A stretch of 64,000 bases of DNA from an uncultured Lewinella sp. (lineage in GTDB: Bacteria > Bacteroidota > Bacteroidia > Chitinophagales > Saprospiraceae). Positions 24,661 to 33,619 of the stretch are shown here, piece by piece (positions within the stretch are counted from its first letter, which is position 1; every line of letters starts with the position of its first letter). The translations under genes were made by a program, and so were the position numbers. The notes below the pieces were generated by a model. It was not told the DNA's origin, made no database searches, and was given only the letters and a program-made list of their open reading frames with translations. Location of the stretch: positions 49,828 to 113,827 of the forward strand of contig CAJXOS010000001.1 in assembly GCA_913057725.1 (NCBI GenBank), read 5' to 3'.

Positions 24661-26406
24661 CTATCCCAGCACCTCTTCCATTTCTGATAGTAATCCGACT
24701 GCTTCGGTATATGTTTGTTCCATCGCATTTGCATTGTCCATCCCGGCATAAAGCGCCATTTCACAATTGCGGATGAGCGATGAAAACAAGTTTCTCTGCT
24801 CATCGGATGCTCCCAGTTCCTCTAGCTTTGCTTGCACGTTAGCCTTGGTTAGGTCGGCACGAGCTAGCTGCAGCTTATCACTCACATATCCCAGTAGTGC
24901 TTTTTCCACTTCTTCGTAGAAGGAGCGGGCATCATTCGCTTGGCGATGTTGTTCTGCCGTTTGCAGTCGACTCAATGCCTGCTCACGAGCCTTTTGCTGC
25001 TTGAGCAGCTCAGGATCAATTTCTGGCTTAGCATCTTGCACAGATTTGTAGGTGATAAAACCACCTGCCAACACGATTGGCAATAGGAGTAGGGACCAAA
25101 AGACAGGCGTACCATAGAAACGCACCTTGTTTTGCGAAAGCGCTACCTGGTGTTTTGGAGGGTAAAGGCCCTGGTTGTTTGTTGCTTCTGCGACTAGGCC
25201 TGACTGCTTCTCACCACTGCCTTTACGCACTTCCAATGGCATGGCAGCAGCGGTTAATACTTGATATGCATTACTATCGGGGTTAAATATGGTTACCTGA
25301 GGCAGAAACTCATAATTACCCGGCTCTTTGGGCACAAGCAGGTATTCGAAGCGTTTTCGTCCTTTAATCTGCGACGGTAGATCGATATATTCTTCTTCTA
25401 CGACCTTTGGATCATAGCGTTCAAAAGTTTCCGGGAAATTAAGATCAGGTGCTTGTACTCTCTTTAAGTCGCCACTACCTTCCAGGGTTAATGTTAGACT
25501 AATCGCATCATCTGTAGTGATACGCTCTCGGTTGATGCCTGCCCGCATAGCGAAGTTGCCAGTAATGCCAGAAAAAATCTCTGGGCGAGGCTGGGGGAGT
25601 GCCTTGATGTCCAATTCAATTAACTCAGAGGCTACGGGTAAGCGACGAAGTTCGGGCCTGGCGAAGAAACCACGAGAAGACTGCCCCGGGACTGGTACAC
25701 CTACTACAATATTCAGCGGATCAATGACCAGTTTACCCGTTTGTTGTGGATACAGTACCACTCTTTTCAGAATCCGAGATACGTACTGGGTGCCATTGTG
25801 CAGCTCCCGTATACCTCGTGTATCGTATTGATGAATTTCGCGAGAATAGAACCCTTCATAGCTGGATTCACTTACGGCCGTAAGTGCTTCTACTTCTACC
25901 CGCGATGATAGGATGTAATCTAAAATTAGTTGTTGCCCTAAGTAAGCTTCTTTTTGCTCCAGGCGAGCGACAATAAAGACTTCTGGTGTGCCGTCTGCAG
26001 AGCTAGATTGCCCCCTAACTACCCGGATTTGTATTGGCTTTGTTTGCAAGGTATTGCCATCTGCTTGTACGCTAGCGCTTCCTATGGTTAGTGTGCCCGT
26101 TCGCTTTGCTTGCAAGCGATATCCATAAGTAACCTCCTGGTTCATCCGACCATTCACAATGGTAGTTTGAAACCCTTGATGAGGTCCGGAGAGGATATTG
26201 AAATTACTAAAATCTGGAGGGGTGAATGCTTTGCCTTCCGCATTTTTAAGTGTGAAGGTCAACTCAAAGTAAGTGTTCAATAACACTTCTTTGGCGTCAG
26301 CATAGGCAGTAAAGCTAACTTCTCTATCAGTTTGCGCCTCTACTGCATTGAATGCTGCAGTAAGGTGGAAGAATAGAACTGTAAATAGCAGGGCCGAACA
26401 TCTCAT
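24661..26406 (-). CDS. batD: BatD (oxygen-tolerance) protein, full length
   Basis: The last gene of the Bat operon; 581 aa. It has a signal peptide (residues 1-24), then BatD domain beta-sandwich modules (about 27-420) with repeated segments such as LNTYFELTFTLKNAEGKAF and ITTDDAISLTLTLEGSGDLKRVQAPDL. One transmembrane segment at about 437-457 (VFWSLLLLPIVLAGGFITY) is followed by a cytoplasmic helical tail. BatD proteins accompany MoxR and VWA proteins in a periplasm-facing membrane complex linked to aerotolerance and envelope stress; the biochemical role is not settled. Its ATG overlaps the stop codon of the short BatD-like gene by 1 nt (TAATG), so translation is coupled. Confidence 0.88.
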   Translation of the reverse strand: MRCSALLFTVLFFHLTAAFNAVEAQTDREVSFTAYADAKEVLLNTYFELTFTLKNAEGKAFTPPDFSNFNILSGPHQGFQTTIVNGRMNQEVTYGYRLQAKRTGTLTIGSASVQADGNTLQTKPIQIRVVRGQSSSADGTPEVFIVARLEQKEAYLGQQLILDYILSSRVEVEALTAVSESSYEGFYSREIHQYDTRGIRELHNGTQYVSRILKRVVLYPQQTGKLVIDPLNIVVGVPVPGQSSRGFFARPELRRLPVASELIELDIKALPQPRPEIFSGITGNFAMRAGINRERITTDDAISLTLTLEGSGDLKRVQAPDLNFPETFERYDPKVVEEEYIDLPSQIKGRKRFEYLLVPKEPGNYEFLPQVTIFNPDSNAYQVLTAAAMPLEVRKGSGEKQSGLVAEATNNQGLYPPKHQVALSQNKVRFYGTPVFWSLLLLPIVLAGGFITYKSVQDAKPEIDPELLKQQKAREQALSRLQTAEQHRQANDARSFYEEVEKALLGYVSDKLQLARADLTKANVQAKLEELGASDEQRNLFSSLIRNCEMALYAGMDNANAMEQTYTEAVGLLSEMEEVLG

Positions 26407-27020
26407 TAGATACGAGTTGTTTTGCGTTTCTTGGGTTGGGCTTGAACCGGAGGTCTTTGCTGTTGCAGTAGCGAATCTAGCGGAATTGGTGATAATTGTT
26501 GAAACGGACTATCCGAGAAAAAGTCACGGAAGAAGTCATTGTCTGATGGACGTTGATTAAAGAAATCATTGCCCCAGAAATCACCACCGAAGAAGTTGTC
26601 ACTAAAGGGGGAGGTATTCTGTTGTGGTGATTGAATTACCCCATCTGGATTTGGGTAGACCCGCAGCAAAAGTGGGCTTGTTTCCAAATAAACATCATCC
26701 ACTTTTACACTAGCAGGTTCTATGTAAAAATCACCTATCTCATCTGCTTGGAGATAGAACGTATAGCTCACAGATTGTGAAGTCTGCCCATTAAGGATAC
26801 TCACTCGTGAGCTCATATTAGGGCCACTCACTTTGATGAGTCCGTTGTTGAATTCTGGAAAAAAGAAATCCTCTCCTTGTGCGTTTTCCAAAGAGAAAGT
26901 AACCGCAATTTGATTGCCGGAAAGGATAGAATCATTGTCTACGCGAACGGAGAAGCTCGCATTTTGGGCTGTTAGAGTGCCCAGACTAATGATCATTAAT
27001 AGAACAATTAGTGCGCGCAT
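26406..27020 (-). CDS. Short BatD-like protein (N-terminal domain only)
   Basis: A 204-aa exported protein (signal peptide MRALIVLLMIISLGTLTAQ). Residues 22-125 match the first beta-sandwich module of the BatD encoded just downstream. The blocks line up: SGNQIAVTFSLENAQGEDF against LNTYFELTFTLKNAEGKAF, and VSILNGQTSQSVSYTFYLQA against TTIVNGRMNQEVTYGYRLQA. The protein then turns into an Asn/Asp/Phe-rich low-complexity tail (NFFGGDFWGNDFFNQRPSDN) and a basic end (PKKRKTTRI), with no membrane segment. It looks like a partial duplication of batD kept as a separate gene within the operon, not a broken gene, since both ends are intact and translation is coupled. Confidence 0.8.
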   Translation of the reverse strand: MRALIVLLMIISLGTLTAQNASFSVRVDNDSILSGNQIAVTFSLENAQGEDFFFPEFNNGLIKVSGPNMSSRVSILNGQTSQSVSYTFYLQADEIGDFYIEPASVKVDDVYLETSPLLLRVYPNPDGVIQSPQQNTSPFSDNFFGGDFWGNDFFNQRPSDNDFFRDFFSDSPFQQLSPIPLDSLLQQQRPPVQAQPKKRKTTRI

Positions 27021-27097
27021 AAGCCGAAGTATTTATAGGTTATGACAAAGATTTACTCGTGAATAACAACAAACAGGTAGCACAGACAACTGTAAGT

Positions 27098-27838
27098 TTA
27101 CCACTTCTTATCTGAAGTACAAGAACGACCCTGCATTCGTTGTAGTTTTTCCATGGTTTTTTTCTCATCCTCTTCCGCAAACTGCAGCTGTCGGAGGGCT
27201 TCTTCCCTCGTCATCTGTTGTTGAGGTTGTTGTTCCTGTTCTTGTTCCTGCGGTTGAGAAGGTTGTTGCTGTTGTTGGTTTTGCTGGTCTTGTTCGTCCG
27301 ACTGCTGTTGCTGGTTCTGTTGCTGTTGTTGGTTTTGTTGCTGCTGCTGCTGTTCGTTTTCTTCTTGCTCTTCTGATTCTTCGTTCTGCTCGCTTTGTTG
27401 CTGCTGTTGTTCTTGCTGCTGTTTCATTTGCAGCGCTTTTGCCAAGTTGTGCTTGGTCTCCATATCGCCAGGGTTACGTCGTAGTGCTTCCATATAAGCA
27501 TCTGCCGCTTTCTGATAGTCTCCTTGTTGAAAGTGAGCATTACCTAAATTATGATAAGCGTAGGACTGACTTATTGGATCGCCACTGAGAATGGCCGCCT
27601 CTTCAAAACGGCGAGCCGCTTCTTCGTATTCCCCTTGCTTGTAGGCAGCGTTTCCAAGGTTATAATTGCCCTGAGCACTGTTTTTCTTGCCAATAGCAGA
27701 TTGGTAGTGCTCTGCTGCTTTATCATATTCACCACTGCGATAAGCCTTATCCCCTTCGCGTAATTCGCGATGACCCGCTTGTGCCAGAAGTGTAGAAAGG
27801 CAACAAAACAGTACAATGAAACTAGCTATCGTTCTCAT
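27098..27838 (-). CDS. batC: BatC, exported TPR protein with Gln/Glu-rich tail
   Basis: A TPR adaptor of the Bat system, 246 aa from ATG 27838. A signal peptide (MRTIASFIVLFCCLSTLLAQ) precedes three TPR motifs (about 22-130: AYRSGEYDKAAEHYQSAI, NYNLGNAAYKQGEYEEAA, YAYHNLGNAHFQQGDYQ). Residues about 137-210 are a Gln/Glu low-complexity tract, followed by a helical end. The open frame can be read from a TTG further upstream at 27907, but that would put 23 residues in front of the signal peptide and lie inside batB. The start overlaps the batB 3' end by 17 nt. Confidence 0.88.
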   Translation of the reverse strand: MRTIASFIVLFCCLSTLLAQAGHRELREGDKAYRSGEYDKAAEHYQSAIGKKNSAQGNYNLGNAAYKQGEYEEAARRFEEAAILSGDPISQSYAYHNLGNAHFQQGDYQKAADAYMEALRRNPGDMETKHNLAKALQMKQQQEQQQQQSEQNEESEEQEENEQQQQQQNQQQQQNQQQQSDEQDQQNQQQQQPSQPQEQEQEQQPQQQMTREEALRQLQFAEEDEKKTMEKLQRMQGRSCTSDKKW

Positions 27839-28874
27839 TAGCCAATGCATTTCTGATACGATTTGATTTACGCAAACTGCTGGTTCTATAGGAAAGCAAA
27901 AACTCAATCAAGAAAAGCAGAAACGCAATCCCAATAAAGATCTGAAAGTAGCTTTCATAATCTGTAAAGAAGCGTTGTTCGTATTCTCTTTTCTCAATAG
28001 CGTCAATACGCTCCTGTAGCGCTTCAGCTAAACCTTCAGCATTCTTTTCTAAACTGAAATAGGCTCCGCCACCTGCTCTAGCTACTCCTTCTAGTGTGGA
28101 AGGATCCAGCCGAGAACGGATAGGGTTTCCACTATCATCGCGGAGGTAATCTTCTCTTCCTCGAAGATCAACGGGGATAAAACTTCCTCCCGTACTACCT
28201 ACACCTACCGTGTAAACGAGGGTGCCGTTTTCATAGGCCGCTTCTGCTTGTTGAGCACCACGTCCATCATGGTCTTCTCCATCGGTGAGAATGATGATGG
28301 CTTTGTGGGTTTCATTCTCTGGATCAAATGACCGTTCTGCTAAATCGATGGCGGAACTGATAGAAGTACCTTGCTCTCCAGCTTGATCTGGGGATGCTGT
28401 ACTCAGCGCTAGCTTAGCAAAGTAATAGTCGCTTGTAAGGGGCGCTACGGGGAAGGCATTACAGGCAAAAAGGATAACACCAATGTTATTGCTTGCTAGT
28501 TTATCTACCAATTGTTGTCCAAACCGTTTTGCGCGTTCCAGACGACTAGGAGATACATCCTCCGCCATCATACTTTGGGATATATCCAAAGCCAAGAAAA
28601 GGTCGATACCCTTACGCTTGACCGGTTGGCGCTTACTTCCCCATTGCGGATTAGCTAAACCAATAATCAAGAACAAACAAGCAACCAAAAGAAGACCAAA
28701 CTTCACAAAGTGCTTGTATCTACTCAAGTTTGGTGCCATTCGACGTACGACATCTGCCCCACCAAAGCGTGAAAGCGATTGCATACGCAGACGCCAGGCT
28801 AAGACGAAGAAGCCTAAAAGGAATGGCAATAATGCCAGTGCCCAGAGGTAATAGCTGTGTTCGAATTTAAACAT
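27822..28874 (-). CDS. batB: BatB, VWA-domain membrane protein
   Basis: A 350-aa membrane protein. Two N-terminal transmembrane segments (about 8-27 and 55-76) precede a von Willebrand factor A domain (about 85-290). The MIDAS DxSxS is complete in LALDISQSMMAEDVSPSRL, with the T/D elements TDGEDHDG further on. A C-terminal transmembrane segment (about 307-327) follows. The VWA domain faces the periplasm, where MIDAS metal-dependent protein binding is expected. It is the second of two VWA genes in the operon, 47 bp behind batA and overlapping batC. Confidence 0.9.
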   Translation of the reverse strand: MFKFEHSYYLWALALLPFLLGFFVLAWRLRMQSLSRFGGADVVRRMAPNLSRYKHFVKFGLLLVACLFLIIGLANPQWGSKRQPVKRKGIDLFLALDISQSMMAEDVSPSRLERAKRFGQQLVDKLASNNIGVILFACNAFPVAPLTSDYYFAKLALSTASPDQAGEQGTSISSAIDLAERSFDPENETHKAIIILTDGEDHDGRGAQQAEAAYENGTLVYTVGVGSTGGSFIPVDLRGREDYLRDDSGNPIRSRLDPSTLEGVARAGGGAYFSLEKNAEGLAEALQERIDAIEKREYEQRFFTDYESYFQIFIGIAFLLFLIEFLLSYRTSSLRKSNRIRNALANENDS

Positions 28875-28921
28875 GGTCGTTAATCAAAAATGTCAATCAA
28901 AACAGCAGTTAGCAGATGCCA

Positions 28922-29929
28922 CTACGGAATAGATCGAAGTACAGTGTACCTCATGATCATTTCTAGCAGAATCAAAAAAGCAGCAGCAAGCGCGAAATAG
29001 CGAAACTGCTCCTGGTATCTTTTTATAATGGTCGTTTCAATCTCCGTTTTTTCCAATTCATCAATGAGGTCATAGATCTTCTGTAGTTCCTCTTGATTGG
29101 TAGCACGGAAGTATTGTCCATCTGTCTTACGGGCGATTTCTTGCAGTAGGGTTTCATCAATTTCAACCCGAGCTACATCATAGCGGTAACGTCCGAAACG
29201 ATCTTTACTTACCGGAGTAAGTGCTTCGCCTTCCGACCCAACACCAATGGTATAGACCTTGATACTAAACTCACGAGCGATATCGGCGGCCATGTCTGGT
29301 GGTAAATAACCAGCATTGTTGACACCATCAGTAAGTAGGATAATCACTTTACTTTCCGCCTCGCTTTCTTTTACTCGGTTTACAGCGGTTGCCAAACCTT
29401 GTCCGATAGCGGTACCGTCTTCCAACGCGCCGCATTGTAATGCGCCAATAAAGGTGCGTACGATATCATGGTCAGTTGTCAGTGGACATTGTGTGAATGC
29501 TTCACCGGCAAAGGCCACAATACTGATTCGATCATAGGGGCGTTTATTGACGAAATCGGTAGCTACTCGCTTACTGGCTTCCAAGCGACTAGGGCGGAAA
29601 TCTTGCGCCAGCATACTACTGGAAAGGTCCATTGCCAGGACAATATCAATGCCTTCCGCTTTAATCGATTCTTCCTGTAAGGTAAGTTGAGGGCGAGCTA
29701 GGGCAACAACCAAGCATAACAAGGCTAGACTCCGTAACCAAGGGAGTGTTTTACGCAGCTTTGTTCGCCATGTGCTTAAGTGTTCTATACCCGCCAGTGT
29801 CGGCATCCGTAGATTAGGATAACGCCTACTGCGTTGCCACTTCAACCATAAGAATACCAGCGGAGCCAGTATAAGCAGCAAAAAGGCCCAGGGATGAGCA
29901 AACTTTATGTTCGATAGCAACTCAATCAT
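28922..29929 (-). CDS. batA: BatA, VWA-domain membrane protein
   Basis: A 335-aa paralogue of BatB. Transmembrane segments at about 13-30 and 58-78 precede a VWA domain at about 90-290 with a complete MIDAS: AMDLSSSMLAQDF, TAIGQG and LLTDGVNNAG. A C-terminal membrane segment (about 308-327) closes the protein. It starts within the last 4 nt of the preceding gene (ATGA-type overlap), which indicates translational coupling. BatA and BatB are thought to form a membrane complex with BatC and BatD under MoxR control. Confidence 0.9.
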   Translation of the reverse strand: MIELLSNIKFAHPWAFLLLILAPLVFLWLKWQRSRRYPNLRMPTLAGIEHLSTWRTKLRKTLPWLRSLALLCLVVALARPQLTLQEESIKAEGIDIVLAMDLSSSMLAQDFRPSRLEASKRVATDFVNKRPYDRISIVAFAGEAFTQCPLTTDHDIVRTFIGALQCGALEDGTAIGQGLATAVNRVKESEAESKVIILLTDGVNNAGYLPPDMAADIAREFSIKVYTIGVGSEGEALTPVSKDRFGRYRYDVARVEIDETLLQEIARKTDGQYFRATNQEELQKIYDLIDELEKTEIETTIIKRYQEQFRYFALAAAFLILLEMIMRYTVLRSIP

Positions 29930-30879
29930 TCCTCAGCATCTTTTTCTTCACCTGCTTCTTCAGGAGCTGGTTCTGGTTTACGAGTAGCTATAACAAACTC
30001 CCGAACTGTTTGTAGAGCGGCAGGGTGTACATCAGTGGCTGGTTCGGCTTTCGCAAATTTTACCATATCCGCAGTGCTAAGCACAGAATGGATAAGTCCA
30101 TCTTCATCCAACTTGAATTTTGCCATTGACTGGCGAATCTCTGCAGTGGTAGCTTCTAGGGCTTGCATGGAAAAGCGACCTTCCAGATAGGCTCGCAAAA
30201 TATGGGTGAGCTCTGATTGAAAAGCTTTGATTTCTCCTTTTTGCCAAATGGCCTCCTTTTCCAGATTATCCAATTGCTCTAAGGCAATAATATGTGCTGG
30301 TTTTGGTGGCGGTGGTGGCGTCTTTTTTCGTTCAGGCACAATACCGGATAAGCGCCAAAGAAAAAGGATTAGCATAACAACTAGAATAGCACCTACCGCA
30401 AAAGGCAATAAGTCTAACCAGTTGATTTTCTCCTCGATGATGTCTTTGTTATCCCGGATTGTTGCCTCTTGAGGGACGGGTATTGTTGCCACCGTCATGG
30501 CCAGATCTCCAGAGCGAGCGGTGTCTCTGACTCCGTTTTGTGTGAACACCACCTCTAGGGGAGGGAAATAGTGATAACCAGAGTCAAAGGTGGTAAGCAA
30601 CAAACGTTGATGAAGGAGGGTTGGAGGCCCTTCACTTACGGTATTCAATTCGCCGATATCCAATAACTCTACATTCCCAGCTTCTGCCCAATTACCGTAG
30701 TTGATGTTTTCAACTTCACTTCCTGCTAGTACCACTAGGTTTACACTTACGCCCAATTGGTCTCCAATAAGTAGCGTGGTACTATCCAGACCAATATCGA
30801 TAGTGACCTGAGCTTGTAATTGGGCTGCTCCACATAGGAGGAGAAGGATGAAGCCTATTTTCGATAACTGCCTGTTCAT
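29926..30879 (-). CDS. Bat-operon membrane protein (BatE/DUF4381-like)
   Basis: A 317-aa protein between DUF58 and batA. A signal peptide (residues 1-23) is followed by a periplasmic beta-rich part (about 24-150) that resembles a BatD-type sandwich (LLIGDQLGVSVNLVV). A transmembrane helix lies at about 159-180 (LLPFAVGAILVVMLILFLW). A Pro-rich linker and a helical cytoplasmic tail (about 195-300) include an ELTHILRAYLEGRFSMQALEATT segment typical of proteins at this place in Bacteroidota Bat operons. The stop and start codons overlap those of both neighbours (1 nt with DUF58, 4 nt with batA). The function is not established. Confidence 0.75.
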   Translation of the reverse strand: MNRQLSKIGFILLLLCGAAQLQAQVTIDIGLDSTTLLIGDQLGVSVNLVVLAGSEVENINYGNWAEAGNVELLDIGELNTVSEGPPTLLHQRLLLTTFDSGYHYFPPLEVVFTQNGVRDTARSGDLAMTVATIPVPQEATIRDNKDIIEEKINWLDLLPFAVGAILVVMLILFLWRLSGIVPERKKTPPPPPKPAHIIALEQLDNLEKEAIWQKGEIKAFQSELTHILRAYLEGRFSMQALEATTAEIRQSMAKFKLDEDGLIHSVLSTADMVKFAKAEPATDVHPAALQTVREFVIATRKPEPAPEEAGEEKDAEE

Positions 30880-31748
30880 TACGATCTTCTTTGAAAAAAG
30901 TGATGTAAGGCATTAACATACGATTCGGTAGTTTCGATACTAATGGTATCAGCACCGCTTCGTAGAAATTGCTCGCGAAAATATTGATAGTTGTTGTTGA
31001 ACCAATCCTGGTAGGCTTGGCGTACCGTAGGGTCACTGGTGTCTACCCAGCGGAGTTCACCTGTTTCGGCGTCTTTGGCTCGGATTAATCCCGCATTAGG
31101 AAGTTCCTTTTCGCGTGGATCATACAAGTGCACGCCGATTAAGTCGTGCCGGCGGGCTACAATACGGAGTGGTGATTCATACGCTTGACTCATGAAGTCA
31201 GACAGTAAAAAGCAAATGCTCCGTTTTTTAACCACATTATTAAAGAAACGCAGTGCCAAGCCAATATCGGTGCCATGGCCTTCAGGTTCGATGTCCAAAA
31301 GCTCACGGATGATCCGTAGGATATGAGATTTACCTTTCTTCGGCGGAATGTATTTTTCTATACGATCCGAGAAGAAGATAACACCAACTTTATCATTGTT
31401 ATTAATCGCAGAAAAAGCGAGTACCGCACAAATCTCAGTGATGTACTCATTTTTCATCTGTGGCGTGGTGCCAAAGAATGAGGAGCGGCTGATATCGATT
31501 AGCAACGTAACAGTAAGCTCTCGTTCTTCCTCAAATATCTTAATGTATGGATCGCCCGTTCTGGCAGTTACATTCCAGTCGATATTACGTACATCGTCTC
31601 CGTACTGGTAGCCACGGACTTCGCTGAAGGACATACCCCGGCCCTTGAAGGCACTATGGTATTCACCCGAAAAAAGATGCTTGCTCAAGCCTTTCGACTT
31701 GATCTCGATCTTCCGGACTTTTTTCAGTAATTCGCTGGTTTCCATCAA
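30879..31748 (-). CDS. DUF58 domain protein of the Bat operon
   Basis: A 289-aa cytoplasmic protein with a DUF58/VWA-like fold. Typical blocks are EYHSAFKGRGMSFSEVRGYQYGDDVRNIDWNVTA (residues about 28-61, cited by position for the longer motif), LLIDISRSSFFG with a partial MIDAS DxSxS, and CFLLSDFMSQ. DUF58 proteins lie next to MoxR ATPases in nearly all genomes and are thought to be their targets or adaptors. It follows moxR after 48 bp and overlaps the next gene by 1 nt. Confidence 0.92.
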   Translation of the reverse strand: MMETSELLKKVRKIEIKSKGLSKHLFSGEYHSAFKGRGMSFSEVRGYQYGDDVRNIDWNVTARTGDPYIKIFEEERELTVTLLIDISRSSFFGTTPQMKNEYITEICAVLAFSAINNNDKVGVIFFSDRIEKYIPPKKGKSHILRIIRELLDIEPEGHGTDIGLALRFFNNVVKKRSICFLLSDFMSQAYESPLRIVARRHDLIGVHLYDPREKELPNAGLIRAKDAETGELRWVDTSDPTVRQAYQDWFNNNYQYFREQFLRSGADTISIETTESYVNALHHFFQRRS

Positions 31749-31796
31749 GATTTTTTATCAGTCACCACATCAACATCCTAATCTTAGAAATATCTA

Positions 31797-32792
31797 CTAA
31801 GGTACTTCTACTGCATTCAGGATTTTGTGGATGATATCTTCCTGCGTGATGTTTTCTGCTTCTGCTTCATAGGTTAGGCCAATTCGATGGCGAAGTACAT
31901 CTTCACACACGGAACGTACATCCTCTGGAATTACAAATCCACGGCGCTGCAAGAAAGCAAAAGCCTTTGCTGCCAATGCTAGATTAATAGATGCACGAGG
32001 AGAACCACCAAAGCTCAATAGCGGACTAAGAGAGTTTAATCCGAAATCAGCTGGGTTTCGTGTAGCAAAAACGATATCGATGATATAACGCTCGATCTTC
32101 TCGTCCATGTACACTTTACGTACCGACTGACGTGCCTTGAGGATATCTTCCATTTTGGCTACTTGATTCACCTTGCCAAAATCTTCATCATAAAGATTGC
32201 GGCGCATGATCTCACGTTCTTCCTCCTTATTAGGATAGGATATCTTAACCTTTAGCATGAAGCGGTCTACTTGTGCTTCCGGTAATGGATAGGTTCCTTC
32301 TTGTTCGATTGGGTTCTGGGTAGCCAAAACCAAGAATGGTTCTTCTAGCTTGAAAGTATTTGTACCAATCGTTACCTGTCTTTCCTGCATTGCCTCTAGT
32401 AAGGCACTTTGCACTTTGGCGGGTGCCCGGTTAATCTCATCTGCGAGGATGAAGTTGGCAAATACAGGGCCTTTTCTCACCGAGAAATCATTTTTACTCG
32501 GATTGAAAATCATGGTGCCAACGATATCAGCTGGGAGCAAGTCTGGTGTAAATTGAATACGGCTAAACTGACCGTGCAAAACTTGTGAGAGTGTTTTGAT
32601 GGCAAGCGTCTTAGCCAAACCTGGGAGTCCTTCCAAAAGAACGTGACCTTTAGTAAGCAACCCTAAGAGCAGGCGATTTATCATGTGGTCCTGACCAACA
32701 ATGACTTTATCCGTCTCCTTCTGAATGGTTTCTATAATCGCACTATCGGCGTAGATTTGTTGATTAAGTGCTTCGATGTCTACCGACTGCAT
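31797..32792 (-). CDS. MoxR-family AAA+ ATPase
   Basis: The first gene of the Bat operon, 331 aa. Walker A is GLPGLAKT (residues 55-62), Walker B is ILADEINRAP (about 115-124), the sensor region is LATQNPIEQEGTYPLPEAQ, and the C-terminal lid helical domain follows. MoxR ATPases act as chaperone-like remodelers of VWA proteins and metal-cofactor insertion in their partners. Here the likely clients are BatA and BatB. No perfect -7 box is seen upstream; the divergent gene starts at 32936. Confidence 0.94.
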   Translation of the reverse strand: MQSVDIEALNQQIYADSAIIETIQKETDKVIVGQDHMINRLLLGLLTKGHVLLEGLPGLAKTLAIKTLSQVLHGQFSRIQFTPDLLPADIVGTMIFNPSKNDFSVRKGPVFANFILADEINRAPAKVQSALLEAMQERQVTIGTNTFKLEEPFLVLATQNPIEQEGTYPLPEAQVDRFMLKVKISYPNKEEEREIMRRNLYDEDFGKVNQVAKMEDILKARQSVRKVYMDEKIERYIIDIVFATRNPADFGLNSLSPLLSFGGSPRASINLALAAKAFAFLQRRGFVIPEDVRSVCEDVLRHRIGLTYEAEAENITQEDIIHKILNAVEVP

Positions 32793-32904
32793 AATTGTGT
32801 TCTTTGGGTGCTAAATCCAGTTTCTTTCCGTAAAAAGGATTACAAAAATGACTAAAAAATATCACATTCGGTTGGCTAGTCCTGTTTTGTGCTACTGAAG
32901 CCCT

Positions 32905-32912
32905 TATTTTTG
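32905..32912 (+). promoter_or_regulatory. -7 promoter box for the exported unknown gene
   Basis: TATTTTTG, a perfect TAnnTTTG match, 23 nt before ATG 32936. TTTG at 32886-32889 is 15 bp upstream of it, a little close for the -33 element. Confidence 0.5.
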
Positions 32913-32935
32913 CGGCAATTCAGATATAGGTAGAT

Positions 32936-33616
32936 ATGAGAGTATTATTTCTGTTGATTTTTTTGAGCCCAATTTTTCTTCAAGCGCAGGATCGCAAAGC
33001 GGTTAAAGCGGAAGAACAGCGTCAGGCATTGGAGATGGTTGATGTGGTACAGGAGGGTGGAATTGTAGTACGGTTAACCACTAATGCACGCAAAATTGCA
33101 GGAATGCAAGAGGTGTTAGATGAAGGTGAACTGACCAGCTTGAATCGTAGCCGTTTGAAGGCTCGGATGGAAACTACCATTGAAGAAACCAGAGCGCAGC
33201 AAGAACTTATCGTAAGCTTGATGCGCGATGTATACGACCTAGGTCCAGTCTACTTTATTTTCGATACGACCCTGGTATTACTCCAAGGAGAGCAGACTTC
33301 TGGTTATTTCTTGAATGACGATCTAGAAGTTGATCCTTCCATTACCCGACCGGATGATTTTGTCATCGCCCGTATAGGTTATACGGATGCTGCTACAACT
33401 TCTCGTGCAGAAGCAATGATGTTGACTGATCGTGAGCAACAAGCCTTACCAGCACCATTTCCAAATGCGATTACCTTCAATAACCTTGGGTACGCACTAA
33501 ATAGACTACTAGCGCCTGATATCGCAGAACGAAAAAGAATGGAAGGGATGATCGAACGTTTGAGAAACAAACTCAACGTAGCGATTAATACCATGCTAGA
33601 TTCTGAGGGGAGGTAA
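32936..33616 (+). CDS. Exported protein of unknown function
   Basis: I do not recognise a family. 226 aa with a clear signal peptide (MRVLFLLIFLSPIFLQAQ). Residues 25-105 are helical and charged (ALEMVDVVQEGGIVVRLTT, then ARMETTIEETRAQQELIV). A central segment DLGPVYFIFDTTLVLLQGEQTSGYFLND is likely beta, and the C-terminus is helical (RKRMEGMIERLRNKLNVAI). No lipobox or CTD is present, so it is probably periplasmic. Its own promoter box precedes it, and it converges on uvrA with 3 bp between the stop codons. It is divergent from the Bat operon, but a functional link is only a guess. Confidence 0.75.
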   Translation: MRVLFLLIFLSPIFLQAQDRKAVKAEEQRQALEMVDVVQEGGIVVRLTTNARKIAGMQEVLDEGELTSLNRSRLKARMETTIEETRAQQELIVSLMRDVYDLGPVYFIFDTTLVLLQGEQTSGYFLNDDLEVDPSITRPDDFVIARIGYTDAATTSRAEAMMLTDREQQALPAPFPNAITFNNLGYALNRLLAPDIAERKRMEGMIERLRNKLNVAINTMLDSEGR

Positions 33617-33619
33617 GCA

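Noticed and set aside
27217..27423. Repetitive tract in batC that looks like a simple-sequence or CRISPR-like repeat on the minus strand
   Set aside because: It is the coding sequence of a Gln/Glu-rich low-complexity segment; there are no regular spacers and the frame is kept.
24661..32792. The MoxR/DUF58/VWA cluster as a novel conflict system
   Set aside because: Gene order and domains match the well-known Bacteroidota Bat operon; only the short BatD paralogue is unusual.
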